Assembly (NCBI RefSeq): GCF_000518865.1 | Contig: NZ_JAEK01000021.1 | Location: 1-64,000 of the forward strand | Source of the DNA: Bacillus sp. J37 | Lineage (GTDB): Bacteria > Bacillota > Bacilli > Bacillales > Bacillaceae | Direction of reading: 5' to 3' | Length of the DNA: 64,000 nt | In this document: piece after piece, positions 17,760 to 28,089 of the stretch | Numbering within the stretch: the first letter of the stretch is position 1 | How the letters are laid out: the number at the start of each line of letters is the position of its first letter | Translations under genes and position numbers: made by a program | Notes under the pieces: model-generated | The model's input: the letters and a program-made list of their open reading frames with translations, nothing else | What the model was told of the DNA's origin: nothing | Database searches by the model: none

Positions 17760-18788
17760 TTAAACTCGAAGACTACTTTTTTCTTTATTAGCTATTTCAG
17801 TAGCTACATCAATTATCATATCCTCTTGGCCACCGACAACCTTACGTTTTCCCAATTCTATTATAATATCAAGAGGATCAATGTTAAATTGTCTGGCTGC
17901 ACGTTGTGCGTGTAACAAAAAGCTAGAGTACACACCCGCATAGCCCATCACAAGACTATCTCTTGTAATCTCTTGAGGTTGTTTTAATATAGGAGCTACA
18001 ATATTTTCAGCTAAATTCATCATCTTATATAAATCGACTCCACTGTTTAACCCTAGTCTTTCTAATACAGCCACTAAAACTTCTGTCTGAGTATTCCCAG
18101 CGCCAGCTCCTAAGCAACGAACACTACCATCTATTCTTGTTGCACCTTCGTCAATGGCAACAAGTGTATTAGCCATCGCAAGCGATAAATTATTATGAGC
18201 ATGAAAACCAATATTAGTGGTTAGGCTTTGACGAAGGGATCGAATTTTTTCACGAACTTCATTTGGAATCATGGCTCCTGCTGAATCAACGACATAAACA
18301 GTATCTGCTCCATAACTTTCCATTAGTTTAGCTTGCTCTACTAACTTATCAACTGGTGCCATATGAGACATCATTAAGAAACCTACCGTCTCCATACCAA
18401 GTTCTTTTGCTAAAGTAATGTGTTGAGGAGCAACATCTGCTTCTGTTACATGAGTAGCAATTCGAGCCATTTTTGCTCCAATACTAGCTGCTTTCTTCAA
18501 TTCATTCATCGTCCCGATTCCCGGTATTAATAATACAGCCACTTTTGCGTTGTCACAAACCGATACAGCTGCTTCAATTAGTTTCATTTCGTCTGTTAAA
18601 GAAAGACCATATTGTTGGGAAGACCCCCCTAACCCATCTCCATGAGCTACTTCCATATAAGGCACTCCGGCATCATTTAATGCACGTGCTACATCACGAA
18701 CTTGGTCGACTGTGTATTGATGACCGATCGCATGACTACCGTCTCGTAAAGCTACTTCTGTAATGAGAACATCTCGGTTATCGTTCAT
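17760..18788 (-). CDS. dmpG: 4-hydroxy-2-oxovalerate aldolase
   Basis: 342 aa, the family norm. It is a DRE-TIM aldolase with ALRDGSHAIGHQ at the N-terminus and GFHAHNNLSLAMANT carrying metal-ligand histidines. It splits 4-hydroxy-2-oxopentanoate into pyruvate and acetaldehyde, and it channels acetaldehyde to the acylating dehydrogenase encoded immediately upstream. The pair forms a heterotetramer in characterised homologues. By synteny it may correspond to praF of Paenibacillus. Confidence 0.95.
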   Translation of the reverse strand: MNDNRDVLITEVALRDGSHAIGHQYTVDQVRDVARALNDAGVPYMEVAHGDGLGGSSQQYGLSLTDEMKLIEAAVSVCDNAKVAVLLIPGIGTMNELKKAASIGAKMARIATHVTEADVAPQHITLAKELGMETVGFLMMSHMAPVDKLVEQAKLMESYGADTVYVVDSAGAMIPNEVREKIRSLRQSLTTNIGFHAHNNLSLAMANTLVAIDEGATRIDGSVRCLGAGAGNTQTEVLVAVLERLGLNSGVDLYKMMNLAENIVAPILKQPQEITRDSLVMGYAGVYSSFLLHAQRAARQFNIDPLDIIIELGKRKVVGGQEDMIIDVATEIANKEKSSLRV

Positions 18789-18821
18789 TCCAAACCATTC
18801 CTTTCCTTTAGAACTTCATGT

Positions 18822-19709
18822 TTAAGAAACAACAGAATTCAGTTTATTTTTAGCCAGCTCTTCCGCTACTTTTACTGCTGAGGCTGTCATGATATCTAAA
18901 TTTCCAGAGTATTTCGGTAAGTAGTCCCCTGCTCCTTCTACCTCGATAAATATCGTTACACGGTTTCCATCAAAGATCGGTTCTGTTCGGAGTCGATAAC
19001 CTGGTACATAAGCTTGAACTTGTTTGACCATTTCTTTAATAGATGAAGTAATTTCTTCCTCATCAATTTGTCTTGGTTCGACAACAGCATAAACAGTATC
19101 TCTCATTAATATAGGGGGTTCTGCTGGATTAAGAATAATGATAGCTTTCCCCTTCTTAGCTCCACCAACCTCCTCTATCCCACGTTTTGTCGTTTGGGTA
19201 AATTCATCTATATTTGCTCTTGTTCCTGGACCTGCACTTTTACTTGAAATCGTTGCAACAATTTCGGCATAGTCAACAGGACAAATCCGATTTACGGCAT
19301 GAACAATCGGAATCGTCGCCTGACCTCCACAAGTAATTAAATTGATGTTAGGAACATTTAGGTTTTCCCCCAGATTAACTGGAGGGACAACAAAAGGCCC
19401 TCTTGCCGCTGGAGTTAAGTCAAGGACTTGTTTTCCGGCTTCTTTTAAAAGTTTCGCATGTCGAACATGAGCTTTTGCCGATGTTGCATCAAAGAAAATA
19501 TCTGCATCATCACTGTTACTTTCTAAAAATTTCTCTAATCCATTCGTATATGTTTGATAACCTCGCTCTCTTGCCCTAAAAACACCATCAGAATGAGGGT
19601 CAATTCCGATTAATGAGGTTAACTCAAGTGACTCAGATCTTTCTAGTTTCAACATTAAATCTGTCCCGATGTTCCCAGTACCTATGATTGCTACTTTTAT
19701 TTTTCCCAT
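18822..19709 (-). CDS. dmpF: Acetaldehyde dehydrogenase (acylating)
   Basis: 295 aa, normal for DmpF/MhpF. It has an N-terminal Rossmann GTGNIGTDL and the catalytic Cys in [14 protein letters not shown]. It oxidises acetaldehyde to acetyl-CoA with NAD+, completing the lower meta-cleavage route. Gene order with the aldolase (33 bp apart) matches dmp, xyl and mhp clusters. AAGGAAAGGAG lies upstream of ATG 19709. Confidence 0.95.
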   Translation of the reverse strand: MGKIKVAIIGTGNIGTDLMLKLERSESLELTSLIGIDPHSDGVFRARERGYQTYTNGLEKFLESNSDDADIFFDATSAKAHVRHAKLLKEAGKQVLDLTPAARGPFVVPPVNLGENLNVPNINLITCGGQATIPIVHAVNRICPVDYAEIVATISSKSAGPGTRANIDEFTQTTKRGIEEVGGAKKGKAIIILNPAEPPILMRDTVYAVVEPRQIDEEEITSSIKEMVKQVQAYVPGYRLRTEPIFDGNRVTIFIEVEGAGDYLPKYSGNLDIMTASAVKVAEELAKNKLNSVVS

Positions 19710-19733
19710 ATGAATCTCCTTTCCTTGAGCTTA

Positions 19734-20516
19734 TTATGAAGAAAAGCGGACTGAAACTTCTCCTAAATGAGCAATTCTGGCTGAAAAGAAATCTCCTGGT
19801 TTTGCTTCTACAGCTGCAGAAAGTGCACCTGAGAGAATCACTTCTCCAGCTTTTAGTGGAATATTAAATTCACTTAATTTATTGGCAAGCCATGCGACGC
19901 AATTTGCCGGATGCCCCATTACGGCTGCTCCAACTCCCGTATTAACGATCTCTCCATTTTTTGATAAAACCATGCCAATTTGTTCAAGGTCTACAGAATC
20001 CACTCGAACAGGTTTTCCACCTAAAACATAATGACTGCTTGAAGCATTATCTGCTATCGTATCTTGAAGTTTGATTTTCCAATCCTTCACACGGCTATCG
20101 ACGATCTCAATTGCGGGTAGAAGATAATCTGTTGCTTGAAGCACATCCAGTGCGGTTACATTTGGTCCTTTTAGATCCTTTTTAAGAACAAACGCAATCT
20201 CTGCCTCCACTTTAGGTTGCATAACACGTTCAAAAGATAGCTCAGATCCATTTTCAACGACCATTCCATCTAGTAAGTGGCCATAATCTGGTTCATCCAC
20301 ACCAAGTAATTGTTGCATCGCAAGAGAGGTTAATCCAATTTTTTTCCCAACAATTATTTGACCTTGGGCTAGTTTGTGTTTAATAATTTCTAATTGAACA
20401 GCGTAAGAATCTTGAGTTGTAAAAGTTGTACTTTGTTCAGTTAAAGCCGCAATTCCGACTCTTTCTTTTTCTGCTTGTAATAATTGATTTGCAAATAATA
20501 CGGTTGATTCCATCAT
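19734..20516 (-). CDS. praE: 2-oxopent-4-enoate (2-hydroxypentadienoate) hydratase
   Basis: 260 aa. It has the hydratase-type segment KKIGLTSLAMQQLLGVDEPDYGHL, the acidic metal site QPKVEAEIAFVLKKDL, and DSRVKDWKIKLQDTIADNASS. It adds water to 2-hydroxypenta-2,4-dienoate to form 4-hydroxy-2-oxopentanoate. It is a paralogue of the decarboxylase three genes downstream, with which homologues form a complex. This hydratase could also serve the second meta-cleavage operon at 26-32 kb, which has no hydratase that is clearly its own. Confidence 0.9.
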   Translation of the reverse strand: MMESTVLFANQLLQAEKERVGIAALTEQSTTFTTQDSYAVQLEIIKHKLAQGQIIVGKKIGLTSLAMQQLLGVDEPDYGHLLDGMVVENGSELSFERVMQPKVEAEIAFVLKKDLKGPNVTALDVLQATDYLLPAIEIVDSRVKDWKIKLQDTIADNASSSHYVLGGKPVRVDSVDLEQIGMVLSKNGEIVNTGVGAAVMGHPANCVAWLANKLSEFNIPLKAGEVILSGALSAAVEAKPGDFFSARIAHLGEVSVRFSS

Positions 20517-20532
20517 GATTGACCTCCATTTT

Positions 20533-21996
20533 TTAAAGTTTGATACAAATGTTTTTCAACTCGCTATAAAACTCAAAGCTGTGCATACCGCCTTCACGAC
20601 CGATTCCACTTTGCTTCATCCCACCAAACGGTGTACGTAAATCTCTTAAAAACCAAGTATTTACCCAAATAATCCCAGCTTCTACTTCATTTGCCACTCT
20701 ATGAGCTCTACGAAGATCATTCGTCCAAATGGAAGCACTTAGTCCATAATGAGAATCATTTACTTGAGCAATCACCTCATCCTCTAAATCAAATGGAATG
20801 ACAGTGACAACAGGTCCAAAGATTTCTTCACGAACACATCTCGCATTTCGATCTAAGCCTGTAATAATCGTAGGCTCAATAAAATACCCTTTTTCTACCC
20901 CTGAAGGACGACCTCCTCCAATACGGATTGTTGCTCCTTCTTCCTTCGCAAGCTCTATATATCCTAAAACGCGCTCATAATGTTCTTTTCCAATCATTGC
21001 CCCAATTTTCGATTTTTCATCAAATGGATCCCCAACAACAAGCTCTTTTGTTTTAGCCACAAACTTTTCAATAAATTCTTCATAAACCGGACGTTCAACA
21101 TAAATTCTTGATCCACATAAACAAACTTCACCTTGATTGATAAAGCTGGACTTAATAGTCGTTTCTAGTACTTCATTAAGATCAGAATCAGCAAAGATGA
21201 TATTTGGGTTTTTCCCGCCTAGTTCGTATGAAAGTTTTTTTAGTGAATTGGCTGCTGCCTTCATGATGGCTGTACCGGTGGATGTTTCACCTGTAAATGT
21301 AATTGCATCTACATCGGGATGTTCGGTTAAAGCTGATCCAGCAGAGTTAGGTCCAAATCCATGTACAACGTTCACAACACCATCTGGTACACCAGCTTCT
21401 TTACAAATTTCAGCTAAAACGGTTGCTGTCATTGGTGTCCACTCAGCTGGCTTCAATACAGCAGTATTTCCAGCCGCTAAACATGGCGCAAGTTTCCACG
21501 TTAATAGAAGTAATGGAAGGTTCCAAGGATTGATTAACCCTACAACTCCTACTGGCTTACGAACTGAATAGTTGATCGCCACATCATCATGTTGATAAGC
21601 TTCCGTTCCCATTGTTGTCATGTAGTCAGCAAAGAAATGGAAGTTATAGGCTGCTCTCGGGATATCGATCGTACTTGATAACCAAATTGGCTTTCCTGTA
21701 TCAAGAGATTCTAGTCGCGCTAACTCATCTTTTCTTTCTAAAATTAAATCACCAATTTTACGCAATACTTTAGAACGTTCTGTTAAAGGCATTGTTTTCC
21801 AGCGACCGTTTAGTGCTCTTCTAGCGGCTGAAACAGCTAAGTTAATTTCCTCTTCCCCACCTTCACCTACAGATCCTAATACCTCTTCATTTGCTGGGTT
21901 CGTATTCATAAATGTTTTGTTATTCATCGAATCCATGTATTGCCCATTAATAAAATGTCTACAATCAATTCCTGTCGTTGTAGTAATCGCTTCCAT
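20533..21996 (-). CDS. praB: 2-hydroxymuconate semialdehyde dehydrogenase
   Basis: 487 aa from ATG 21996, preferred over 22002 because GGAGG is then 7 nt upstream. It is an aldehyde dehydrogenase superfamily enzyme with YELGGKNP (catalytic Glu region) and GEVCLCGSRIY (catalytic Cys). It oxidises 2-hydroxymuconic semialdehyde to 2-hydroxymuconate with NAD+. It is the first gene of the seven-gene minus-strand operon 21996-15872 and is divergent from the IclR regulator. A decayed copy of its 5' end and promoter lies upstream of the praI-like gene. Confidence 0.9.
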   Translation of the reverse strand: MEAITTTTGIDCRHFINGQYMDSMNNKTFMNTNPANEEVLGSVGEGGEEEINLAVSAARRALNGRWKTMPLTERSKVLRKIGDLILERKDELARLESLDTGKPIWLSSTIDIPRAAYNFHFFADYMTTMGTEAYQHDDVAINYSVRKPVGVVGLINPWNLPLLLLTWKLAPCLAAGNTAVLKPAEWTPMTATVLAEICKEAGVPDGVVNVVHGFGPNSAGSALTEHPDVDAITFTGETSTGTAIMKAAANSLKKLSYELGGKNPNIIFADSDLNEVLETTIKSSFINQGEVCLCGSRIYVERPVYEEFIEKFVAKTKELVVGDPFDEKSKIGAMIGKEHYERVLGYIELAKEEGATIRIGGGRPSGVEKGYFIEPTIITGLDRNARCVREEIFGPVVTVIPFDLEDEVIAQVNDSHYGLSASIWTNDLRRAHRVANEVEAGIIWVNTWFLRDLRTPFGGMKQSGIGREGGMHSFEFYSELKNICIKL

Positions 21997-22076
21997 AACC
22001 ATTCCTCCATAACATAAATTGTTTTAAATTCTTTGTATGGTTAGAATAGTACAAATTCGTCCCTCATAAAACATCA

Positions 22077-22097
22077 TTGTTCTTATATGTGGAACAA
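22077..22097. promoter_or_regulatory. Inverted repeat TTGTTC-N9-GAACAA, probable IclR operator
   Basis: A perfect 6-bp inverted repeat lies in the praB/IclR divergent region. A related sequence (TTCC-N7-GGAA, within 25468-25488) occurs in the praI upstream region, which is otherwise similar throughout. That makes a shared regulator site plausible. Confidence 0.55.
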
Positions 22098-22131
22098 AAT
22101 GAAATTTTTTAAAAAAATATTTTGATTATTC

Positions 22132-22165
22132 TTTTTTTTCACTCTATGTGATATAGTGAAAAAAA
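22132..22165. promoter_or_regulatory. Large near-perfect palindrome in the IclR/praB intergenic region
   Basis: TTTTTTTCACT-c-TAT-gtg-ATA-t-AGTGAAAAAAA is symmetrical about 22149, with a single mismatched pair. It lies 50-85 bp upstream of the IclR start codon. It could be an operator for IclR autoregulation or contain promoter elements. T-runs on both strands make a terminator role conceivable, but no gene ends here. Confidence 0.5.
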
Positions 22166-22216
22166 CCCTCATAAAAGAATAGCGTTCCTCTATAAACAAC
22201 AGATTGGAGAGTAACC

Positions 22217-23002
22217 ATGACGCAAACGACAAAAAAAGATTACACACTTTCATCTGTAAAAAATGCACTTCGCATCTTACGGAAATTTACAATGGACCAA
22301 CCTGAATTAAAAATTACTGAGCTTGCTCGGGAGTTAGACCTTGGTAAAAGTACAGTGAGCAGGCTGATGTCAACATTAGCAAGTGAAGGCTTTGTTGAAA
22401 AAGATCCGGAAACACAGCGTTATCGATTAGGATTATCCATCCTTTCTCTCGCAACTGTTTGTACATCAACTTTTGAAATACACAAGGAAGCTATGCCTTT
22501 CTTACATGAACTTGTTGAAAAAACAGGTGAAACATCCCATCTAGCAATCCTTGATGGGCTAGATGTTATTTATTTACACAAGGTAGAAAGTAAGCACCAT
22601 GTACGAGCTTTCACCCATATCGGTAAAAGAAATCCCGCCTATGCAACAAGCTCTGGAAAGGTGCTTTTAGCTTTTAACAATGAAAAAAGAATAGAAAAAA
22701 CAATTGAAAACGGATTAGAACCATTTACACAACATACCATTACAGATCAGAACATATTAATAGAAACCCTTACATATATTCGCGAACAAGGTTATGCCGT
22801 AAGTACGGAAGAAATATCTGAAGGTGTTGTCTCAATTGCCGCTCCAGTAAAGGACTACACAGGACAAGTCATTGCCGCTGTTAATATCGTTGGACCTATT
22901 CAACGAGTAAACGATCAAACAATCCCAGCACATATTAAAAGAGTTGTAGAAGCAGGTAAAGAAATTTCTAGGCGTTTAGGTTATCGATTTAATCATTATT
23001 AA
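22217..23002 (+). CDS. IclR family transcriptional regulator
   Basis: 261 aa. The N-terminal winged HTH (about residues 10-70: LRILRKFTMDQPELKITELARELDLGKSTVSRLMSTLASEGFVEKD) is followed by the IclR effector domain with GLDVIYLHKVES and NPAYATSSGKVLLA. IclR proteins of this type control aromatic catabolism operons, for example PcaR/PobR-like members. It is transcribed divergently from praB and co-directionally with the decarboxylase gene 24 bp downstream. It is therefore the likely regulator of both pra units, with an aromatic acid or pathway intermediate as effector. Confidence 0.92.
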   Translation: MTQTTKKDYTLSSVKNALRILRKFTMDQPELKITELARELDLGKSTVSRLMSTLASEGFVEKDPETQRYRLGLSILSLATVCTSTFEIHKEAMPFLHELVEKTGETSHLAILDGLDVIYLHKVESKHHVRAFTHIGKRNPAYATSSGKVLLAFNNEKRIEKTIENGLEPFTQHTITDQNILIETLTYIREQGYAVSTEEISEGVVSIAAPVKDYTGQVIAAVNIVGPIQRVNDQTIPAHIKRVVEAGKEISRRLGYRFNHY

Positions 23003-23026
23003 ATACTTAAAAGGAGCTGAGGAATC

Positions 23027-23959
23027 ATGCATGATTTTCACACTCATTTTATTCCTGAAGAAGTCGTTGATTGGATAAAAGACCAAAGAAACATCATTAA
23101 TGCAAGCTGGGAGAAAAAAAGTCAAGATAAAGAGGAATTTTTATCTATTAACAATAAATGGGCATTTGAACTAAAACAAGAATTTACGAATAAATCTCTT
23201 TATCTAAAAGAACAACAAAAACTAGGTGTGGATCATTCAGTTGTTTCTCCCATTCCTCAACTTTTTTTATATGATTTTCCTTTAGAGATTACGAGAGAAT
23301 TAGTATCTGTTTACAACAAATCTCTTGCAAAATGGTCACAAAACCACTCACAACAACTATCAGCACTTTCCACCGTATCTCTTAATCATCCTGAAACTGC
23401 TGCACAAGATTTAAGAGATGCCATGAATATGGGATTAAAAGGTGCCATTATTGGACCAGGATTAAATGGCAAGTTATTATCAGACACTTTTTTCACTCCA
23501 TTTTGGGAAGAAGCAAATAAGCAGAAAGCCATCATTTTCATCCATCCTTTATTATGTGAAGATCAACGATTAAACCAGCGCATGATGCCAAACTTAATTG
23601 GTGTCCCTTGGGAAACAACCATTACAGCTACAGATTTCTTGCTAAGTGGCCTATTAGATTCGTATAACAATGTAAGAATTCTCTTAGCACATGGTGGTGG
23701 ATTTCTTCCTTATCAAATCGGCCGTTTGAACAAAGGCAATGAGATGTGGCCACTTGTTGCAAAAAACTTGCAAAAAGAGCCGATCGAGTACTTAAAAGAC
23801 TTTTGGTATGATAGCGTCTTATGGAATTCAACGTCGCTTGAATACTTAGCCAAAACAGTTGGCGAAAAAAGAATTGTGCCTGGTTCCGATTTTCCATTTG
23901 ACCTTTGTGAATGGCCCCCAGCAAAGCAAGTGGCTAAAGGGGCGGAATCTTTACTATAA
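23027..23959 (+). CDS. praH: Amidohydrolase-family decarboxylase (ACMSD-like), probable 5-carboxy-2-hydroxymuconate semialdehyde decarboxylase
   Basis: 310 aa. It begins with the metal motif HDFHTHF (His 5, His 7), has a further metal/catalytic His in IFIHPLL near residue 171, LLAHGGGFLPYQIGRL, and an Asp in PGSDFPFD near residue 287. This is the pattern of the ACMSD decarboxylases in the amidohydrolase superfamily. It would remove the carboxyl group from the protocatechuate 2,3-cleavage product, giving 2-hydroxymuconic semialdehyde for the praB product. It shares a unit with the IclR gene and has a strong AAAGGAG leader. Assignment to PraH rests on family plus context. Confidence 0.8.
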   Translation: MHDFHTHFIPEEVVDWIKDQRNIINASWEKKSQDKEEFLSINNKWAFELKQEFTNKSLYLKEQQKLGVDHSVVSPIPQLFLYDFPLEITRELVSVYNKSLAKWSQNHSQQLSALSTVSLNHPETAAQDLRDAMNMGLKGAIIGPGLNGKLLSDTFFTPFWEEANKQKAIIFIHPLLCEDQRLNQRMMPNLIGVPWETTITATDFLLSGLLDSYNNVRILLAHGGGFLPYQIGRLNKGNEMWPLVAKNLQKEPIEYLKDFWYDSVLWNSTSLEYLAKTVGEKRIVPGSDFPFDLCEWPPAKQVAKGAESLL

Positions 23960-23982
23960 TCTATCTAGTAATCTGTTATGAA

Positions 23983-24042
23983 AAGAGGCTGACTTGAGAG
24001 ACAACCCCATACTTGGGACTGTCCTTCTAAAGTCAGCCTCTT
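23983..24042. terminator. Bidirectional terminator between convergent praH and praI
   Basis: Perfect 13-bp inverted repeat AAGAGGCTGACTT / AAGTCAGCCTCTT (23983-23995, 24030-24042) sits between the ends of the two converging genes, with T-rich flanks on both sides. Confidence 0.8.
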
Positions 24043-24049
24043 GTTATTA

Positions 24050-25273
<1,224 letters not shown>

Positions 25274-25295
25274 TCAAAATTATTTTTCAAATAGA

Positions 25296-25400
25296 AACTC
25301 TTTGTTCTAAACGAGTCTCCAATTCTACAAAAATAATACTTTAGAACGTTCTGTTAATGTCTTTGTTTTCCAACCACCCCACTTAAGTAACCGCTTCCAT
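25296..25400 (-). pseudogene. Decayed fragment of praB upstream of praI
   Basis: On the minus strand a start-codon remnant ATGGAAGCG at 25400 is followed after a few codons by a stop. The sequence then picks up praB codons for WKT..LTERSKVL. A block of 23 bases (25335-25357) is identical to praB positions 21764-21786. About 40 codons between the two blocks are deleted and the praB ribosome binding site is lost. The fragment is not expressible as an enzyme. Confidence 0.75.
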
Positions 25401-25560
25401 TCCATGTCATGTTTTATTCATTCTCTGTTATATAGCATAGTATAAAATTGATCCTTATAAAACATTGCTTTTCCTATATATGGAACAATATGATGATTTT
25501 TTTAAATATTAATTAATCTTTTTTTGCTCTGTGAAATATCGAGAAAATAAACCTCAAAAA
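25401..25560 (-). promoter_or_regulatory. praI upstream region, paralogous to the praB promoter
   Basis: Base-by-base similarity to 21997-22175 runs through the segment. Shared words include CATAAAACAT or TATAAAACAT, TATATGTGGAACAA or TATATATGGAACAA, and the later T-rich block with a C-rich TGAAA palindrome relic. It lies between the MFS stop and the praB scrap. It likely supplies the praI promoter and IclR site, about 150-300 bp upstream of the praI start. Confidence 0.65.
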
Positions 25561-25564
25561 AAGA

Positions 25565-26812
25565 TTACATCGTTAAATCTATATCTTTAGACTGCTCTAC
25601 TTTAATAGGTGCTGTTTCTTTAATTCCAAAAGTACATATAAACGCAATAAAAGCAGCAATTGCCGTAATCCATAACGGTGCGGTTAAGCTATATTTATCA
25701 GCTAATACACCTGCCATCATCGGACCAGCAAATCCTCCAATAATTTCCCCTGTTAAAATAACGAAACTTATCGCAGTAGCAGTAAATCTGCGAGATACAG
25801 ATTCAGCCGGCACAATATTCATCACAAGTGGTTGATATCCATTACCAATCGAGAGGATAATCATTGAGATAATTAAAACAACAAAGTTTTGATAATATAA
25901 TGCGATCATGATTGGAAGGAAAATGGCAATAAATGAAAAGATTTTAAGAATAGGTAGTCTTCCTATGCGGTCAGATAGTGCAGGTGCTCCCATTTGCCCA
26001 ACAAACATCATGAGCCCCATAGCTCCAAGCAGCATGCCAATCTGAGCTTCTTTATAGTTTGTTGAGTTCGCTAACATCGTTGGAAGAAAAGCGGTAAGAG
26101 TCAGGATGAAGACCATATTACAAGTCCCGATAATTGTGCATAGCCATACGTTTCTTGTTTTAAATACTTTAAGATAATCTGCTTTCGTTGGTTTTACCAT
26201 TTGTTGCTCCTCGTCTTGTTCAACAACAAGTTTGGGTTCTCTTAAATACTTCCATAAAATAAGACCAACGATGATCCCTGGAATGGCGATGATATAAAAT
26301 GCTGATCTCCAGCCTAAGGCTACTGCAAGGGAAACGGTCAAAACTGGTGCCATTGCACCTCCAATTAAAGAGGAAGCGCTTTGGATGACACCCATATTAA
26401 ATCCCCTTCTTTTCTCAGAGGACTCCGCCATGACAATCGATTGAACTAACGGCATGACGGGTCCTTCAGCTAATCCCATGATGATTCTTGTCATAATTAA
26501 AGCAATAAACGAACCAACAAGTCCGGTTAGTAAGGTAGCTATTGAAAAAACAAAAACAAAGATAACGAGCATGACCTTCTTTTTCCCTATAAAATCCGAA
26601 AGACTAGCGAAGATTAACGTAGAGATTCCAAAGAATAAACTTGTAATTCCAACTGTTAAACCAAGCTGTGTATTTGATAGGTTCAAATCCGGACCCATAA
26701 TTGGAAAAACAAACCCTAAACTTAATCGATCTAAAAACACAAGTCCAACAACGAAAAACATAATGACCACAAGGAAATTCTCATAACATTTGCTTTTGCT
26801 TAATCCTTTCAT
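25565..26812 (-). CDS. MFS transporter, probable aromatic acid importer
   Basis: 415 aa with about 12 hydrophobic helices. It has MFS signatures SLSDFIGKKKVM after helix 2 and the GPVMPLVQSIVMAESSEKRRGFNMG stretch of anion:cation symporter members. It is last in the second aromatic operon, next to the praI region, so uptake of the aromatic acid substrate of one of the two pathways is the likely role. A cre-like site lies just upstream of its ribosome binding site. The substrate cannot be read from sequence. Confidence 0.85.
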   Translation of the reverse strand: MKGLSKSKCYENFLVVIMFFVVGLVFLDRLSLGFVFPIMGPDLNLSNTQLGLTVGITSLFFGISTLIFASLSDFIGKKKVMLVIFVFVFSIATLLTGLVGSFIALIMTRIIMGLAEGPVMPLVQSIVMAESSEKRRGFNMGVIQSASSLIGGAMAPVLTVSLAVALGWRSAFYIIAIPGIIVGLILWKYLREPKLVVEQDEEQQMVKPTKADYLKVFKTRNVWLCTIIGTCNMVFILTLTAFLPTMLANSTNYKEAQIGMLLGAMGLMMFVGQMGAPALSDRIGRLPILKIFSFIAIFLPIMIALYYQNFVVLIISMIILSIGNGYQPLVMNIVPAESVSRRFTATAISFVILTGEIIGGFAGPMMAGVLADKYSLTAPLWITAIAAFIAFICTFGIKETAPIKVEQSKDIDLTM

Positions 26813-26846
26813 TTAAATGCCCCCTTACCCCTTTTATAATCTCCTT

Positions 26847-26860
26847 AATTGAAAGCGCAT
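26847..26860. promoter_or_regulatory. cre-like site before the MFS gene
   Basis: The word TGAAAGCGCATACA (boundaries within one base) lies in the 66-bp gap between the FAD hydroxylase stop and the MFS start and matches the CcpA consensus except at one position. It suggests glucose repression of transporter expression. Confidence 0.5.
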
Positions 26861-26878
26861 ACAAAATCTATTACTCTG

Positions 26879-28033
26879 TCAGACGTTTAACTCAGTTAAG
26901 AAAGGTTCATTCATTTTTTCCAGAGTCAATTTTACAAACTCTCCTACATTCACTTTTTCTGTCATTTTTCCAGCAGCTGTTAACAATTCCCATTCAACTA
27001 ATTGGTCGGAATTCTCTACGATCATTTTGCAGCGCTCAAAACGTTTTTCCATAAATACTTTCATAGTTTCTTCAACAGTAAGGTTATGTTTTAATATATC
27101 CGCTAATACAATCACATCTTCAATGGCAATCGAAGCTCCTTGCCCAAGATGTGGAGCCGTACCATGTGCTGCATCTCCAACTAGTAAAACATTTCCTTTA
27201 TACCACGGACTTGGCATAAGATGAGTAAAAATCGGGCGATAGACAACTTGGGAAGGGTCAACAATCTGCTTGGCCGCATCAGCGATGATTCCTCCAAATT
27301 CAGTCATTCTCTCTTTTAATAAAACATGTAATTGATCATTAGGAAACCGAGGATTTCCTGGTTCGTTTGTTGTGACAAGCAGGTACATTTCGTCTTCTGA
27401 CATAGGAACCAATCCTGCTTTTGCTTCTTTACCATAATAGAACAGACCTTTATCAATTTCTTTTGGACGTGGTAGATTATATCTCCAAACTCCCTGGCCA
27501 CTATAACGTTGTTCGATTTCACCAAATAGCAATGTTCTAACCTTAGAATTCGTTCCATCTGAACCGATAACTAAATCGTAGGTTGTAGAAATCCCATTAT
27601 TCAATTCGACACTTACACCATTCTCTTTGTTTTCAATTTTATTAACAGTCGTACCCATATAGATCTTGGTTCCAATAGCACTAACGGCATCAAACAAAAA
27701 ATTGTGTAGCTTTCTTCTCGAGATTCCATTAACACCTGGGTACCCTTCTATTGTAGGAGATGCTGTATGAAACAAGAAATGGCCTTGACCAGTATAATAA
27801 TCAAAACCCGGATATGACGTGCCCTGCTCCATACAAGCATCAGCTAAGCCAATTTCATTAAGAGCTCTCAATGCGTTAGGTGGCTGAATAATTCCCACTC
27901 CATACACGTTCCACTCTAATTCCTTTTCAGCTATTTCTACTTCAATCCCAATTTTATTTAATGCAATAGCTGCAGATAATCCGCTTATTCCTCCACCTAC
28001 AACCAGTACCTTTTTTACATATTGATTTGTCAT
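26879..28033 (-). CDS. FAD-dependent aromatic hydroxylase (salicylate/3-hydroxybenzoate hydroxylase-like)
   Basis: 384 aa. It has an N-terminal VVGGGISGLSAAIAL dinucleotide-binding loop, a central DLVIGSDGTNSKVR (DG motif) and GNVLLVGDAAHGTAPHLGQGASIAIED (GD motif). These define class A flavin monooxygenases that hydroxylate phenolic acids. In this operon it probably makes the catecholic substrate for the VOC dioxygenase at the operon's 5' end. The natural substrate is unknown; the closest-looking families act on salicylate, 3-hydroxybenzoate or hydroxynicotinate. AGGAGG precedes ATG 28033. Confidence 0.85.
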   Translation of the reverse strand: MTNQYVKKVLVVGGGISGLSAAIALNKIGIEVEIAEKELEWNVYGVGIIQPPNALRALNEIGLADACMEQGTSYPGFDYYTGQGHFLFHTASPTIEGYPGVNGISRRKLHNFLFDAVSAIGTKIYMGTTVNKIENKENGVSVELNNGISTTYDLVIGSDGTNSKVRTLLFGEIEQRYSGQGVWRYNLPRPKEIDKGLFYYGKEAKAGLVPMSEDEMYLLVTTNEPGNPRFPNDQLHVLLKERMTEFGGIIADAAKQIVDPSQVVYRPIFTHLMPSPWYKGNVLLVGDAAHGTAPHLGQGASIAIEDVIVLADILKHNLTVEETMKVFMEKRFERCKMIVENSDQLVEWELLTAAGKMTEKVNVGEFVKLTLEKMNEPFLTELNV

Positions 28034-28089
28034 GCCAGTACCTCCTCACATTTTTTGAAGTGCTTGCAAAACTCTATATTTTTAAAAAC

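Noticed and set aside
16960-20516. The two hydratase-like genes as a simple recent duplication
   Set aside because: They differ at the diagnostic KMGLTS/KKIGLTS segments in the way known decarboxylase and hydratase partners do, so they are ancient functional paralogues.
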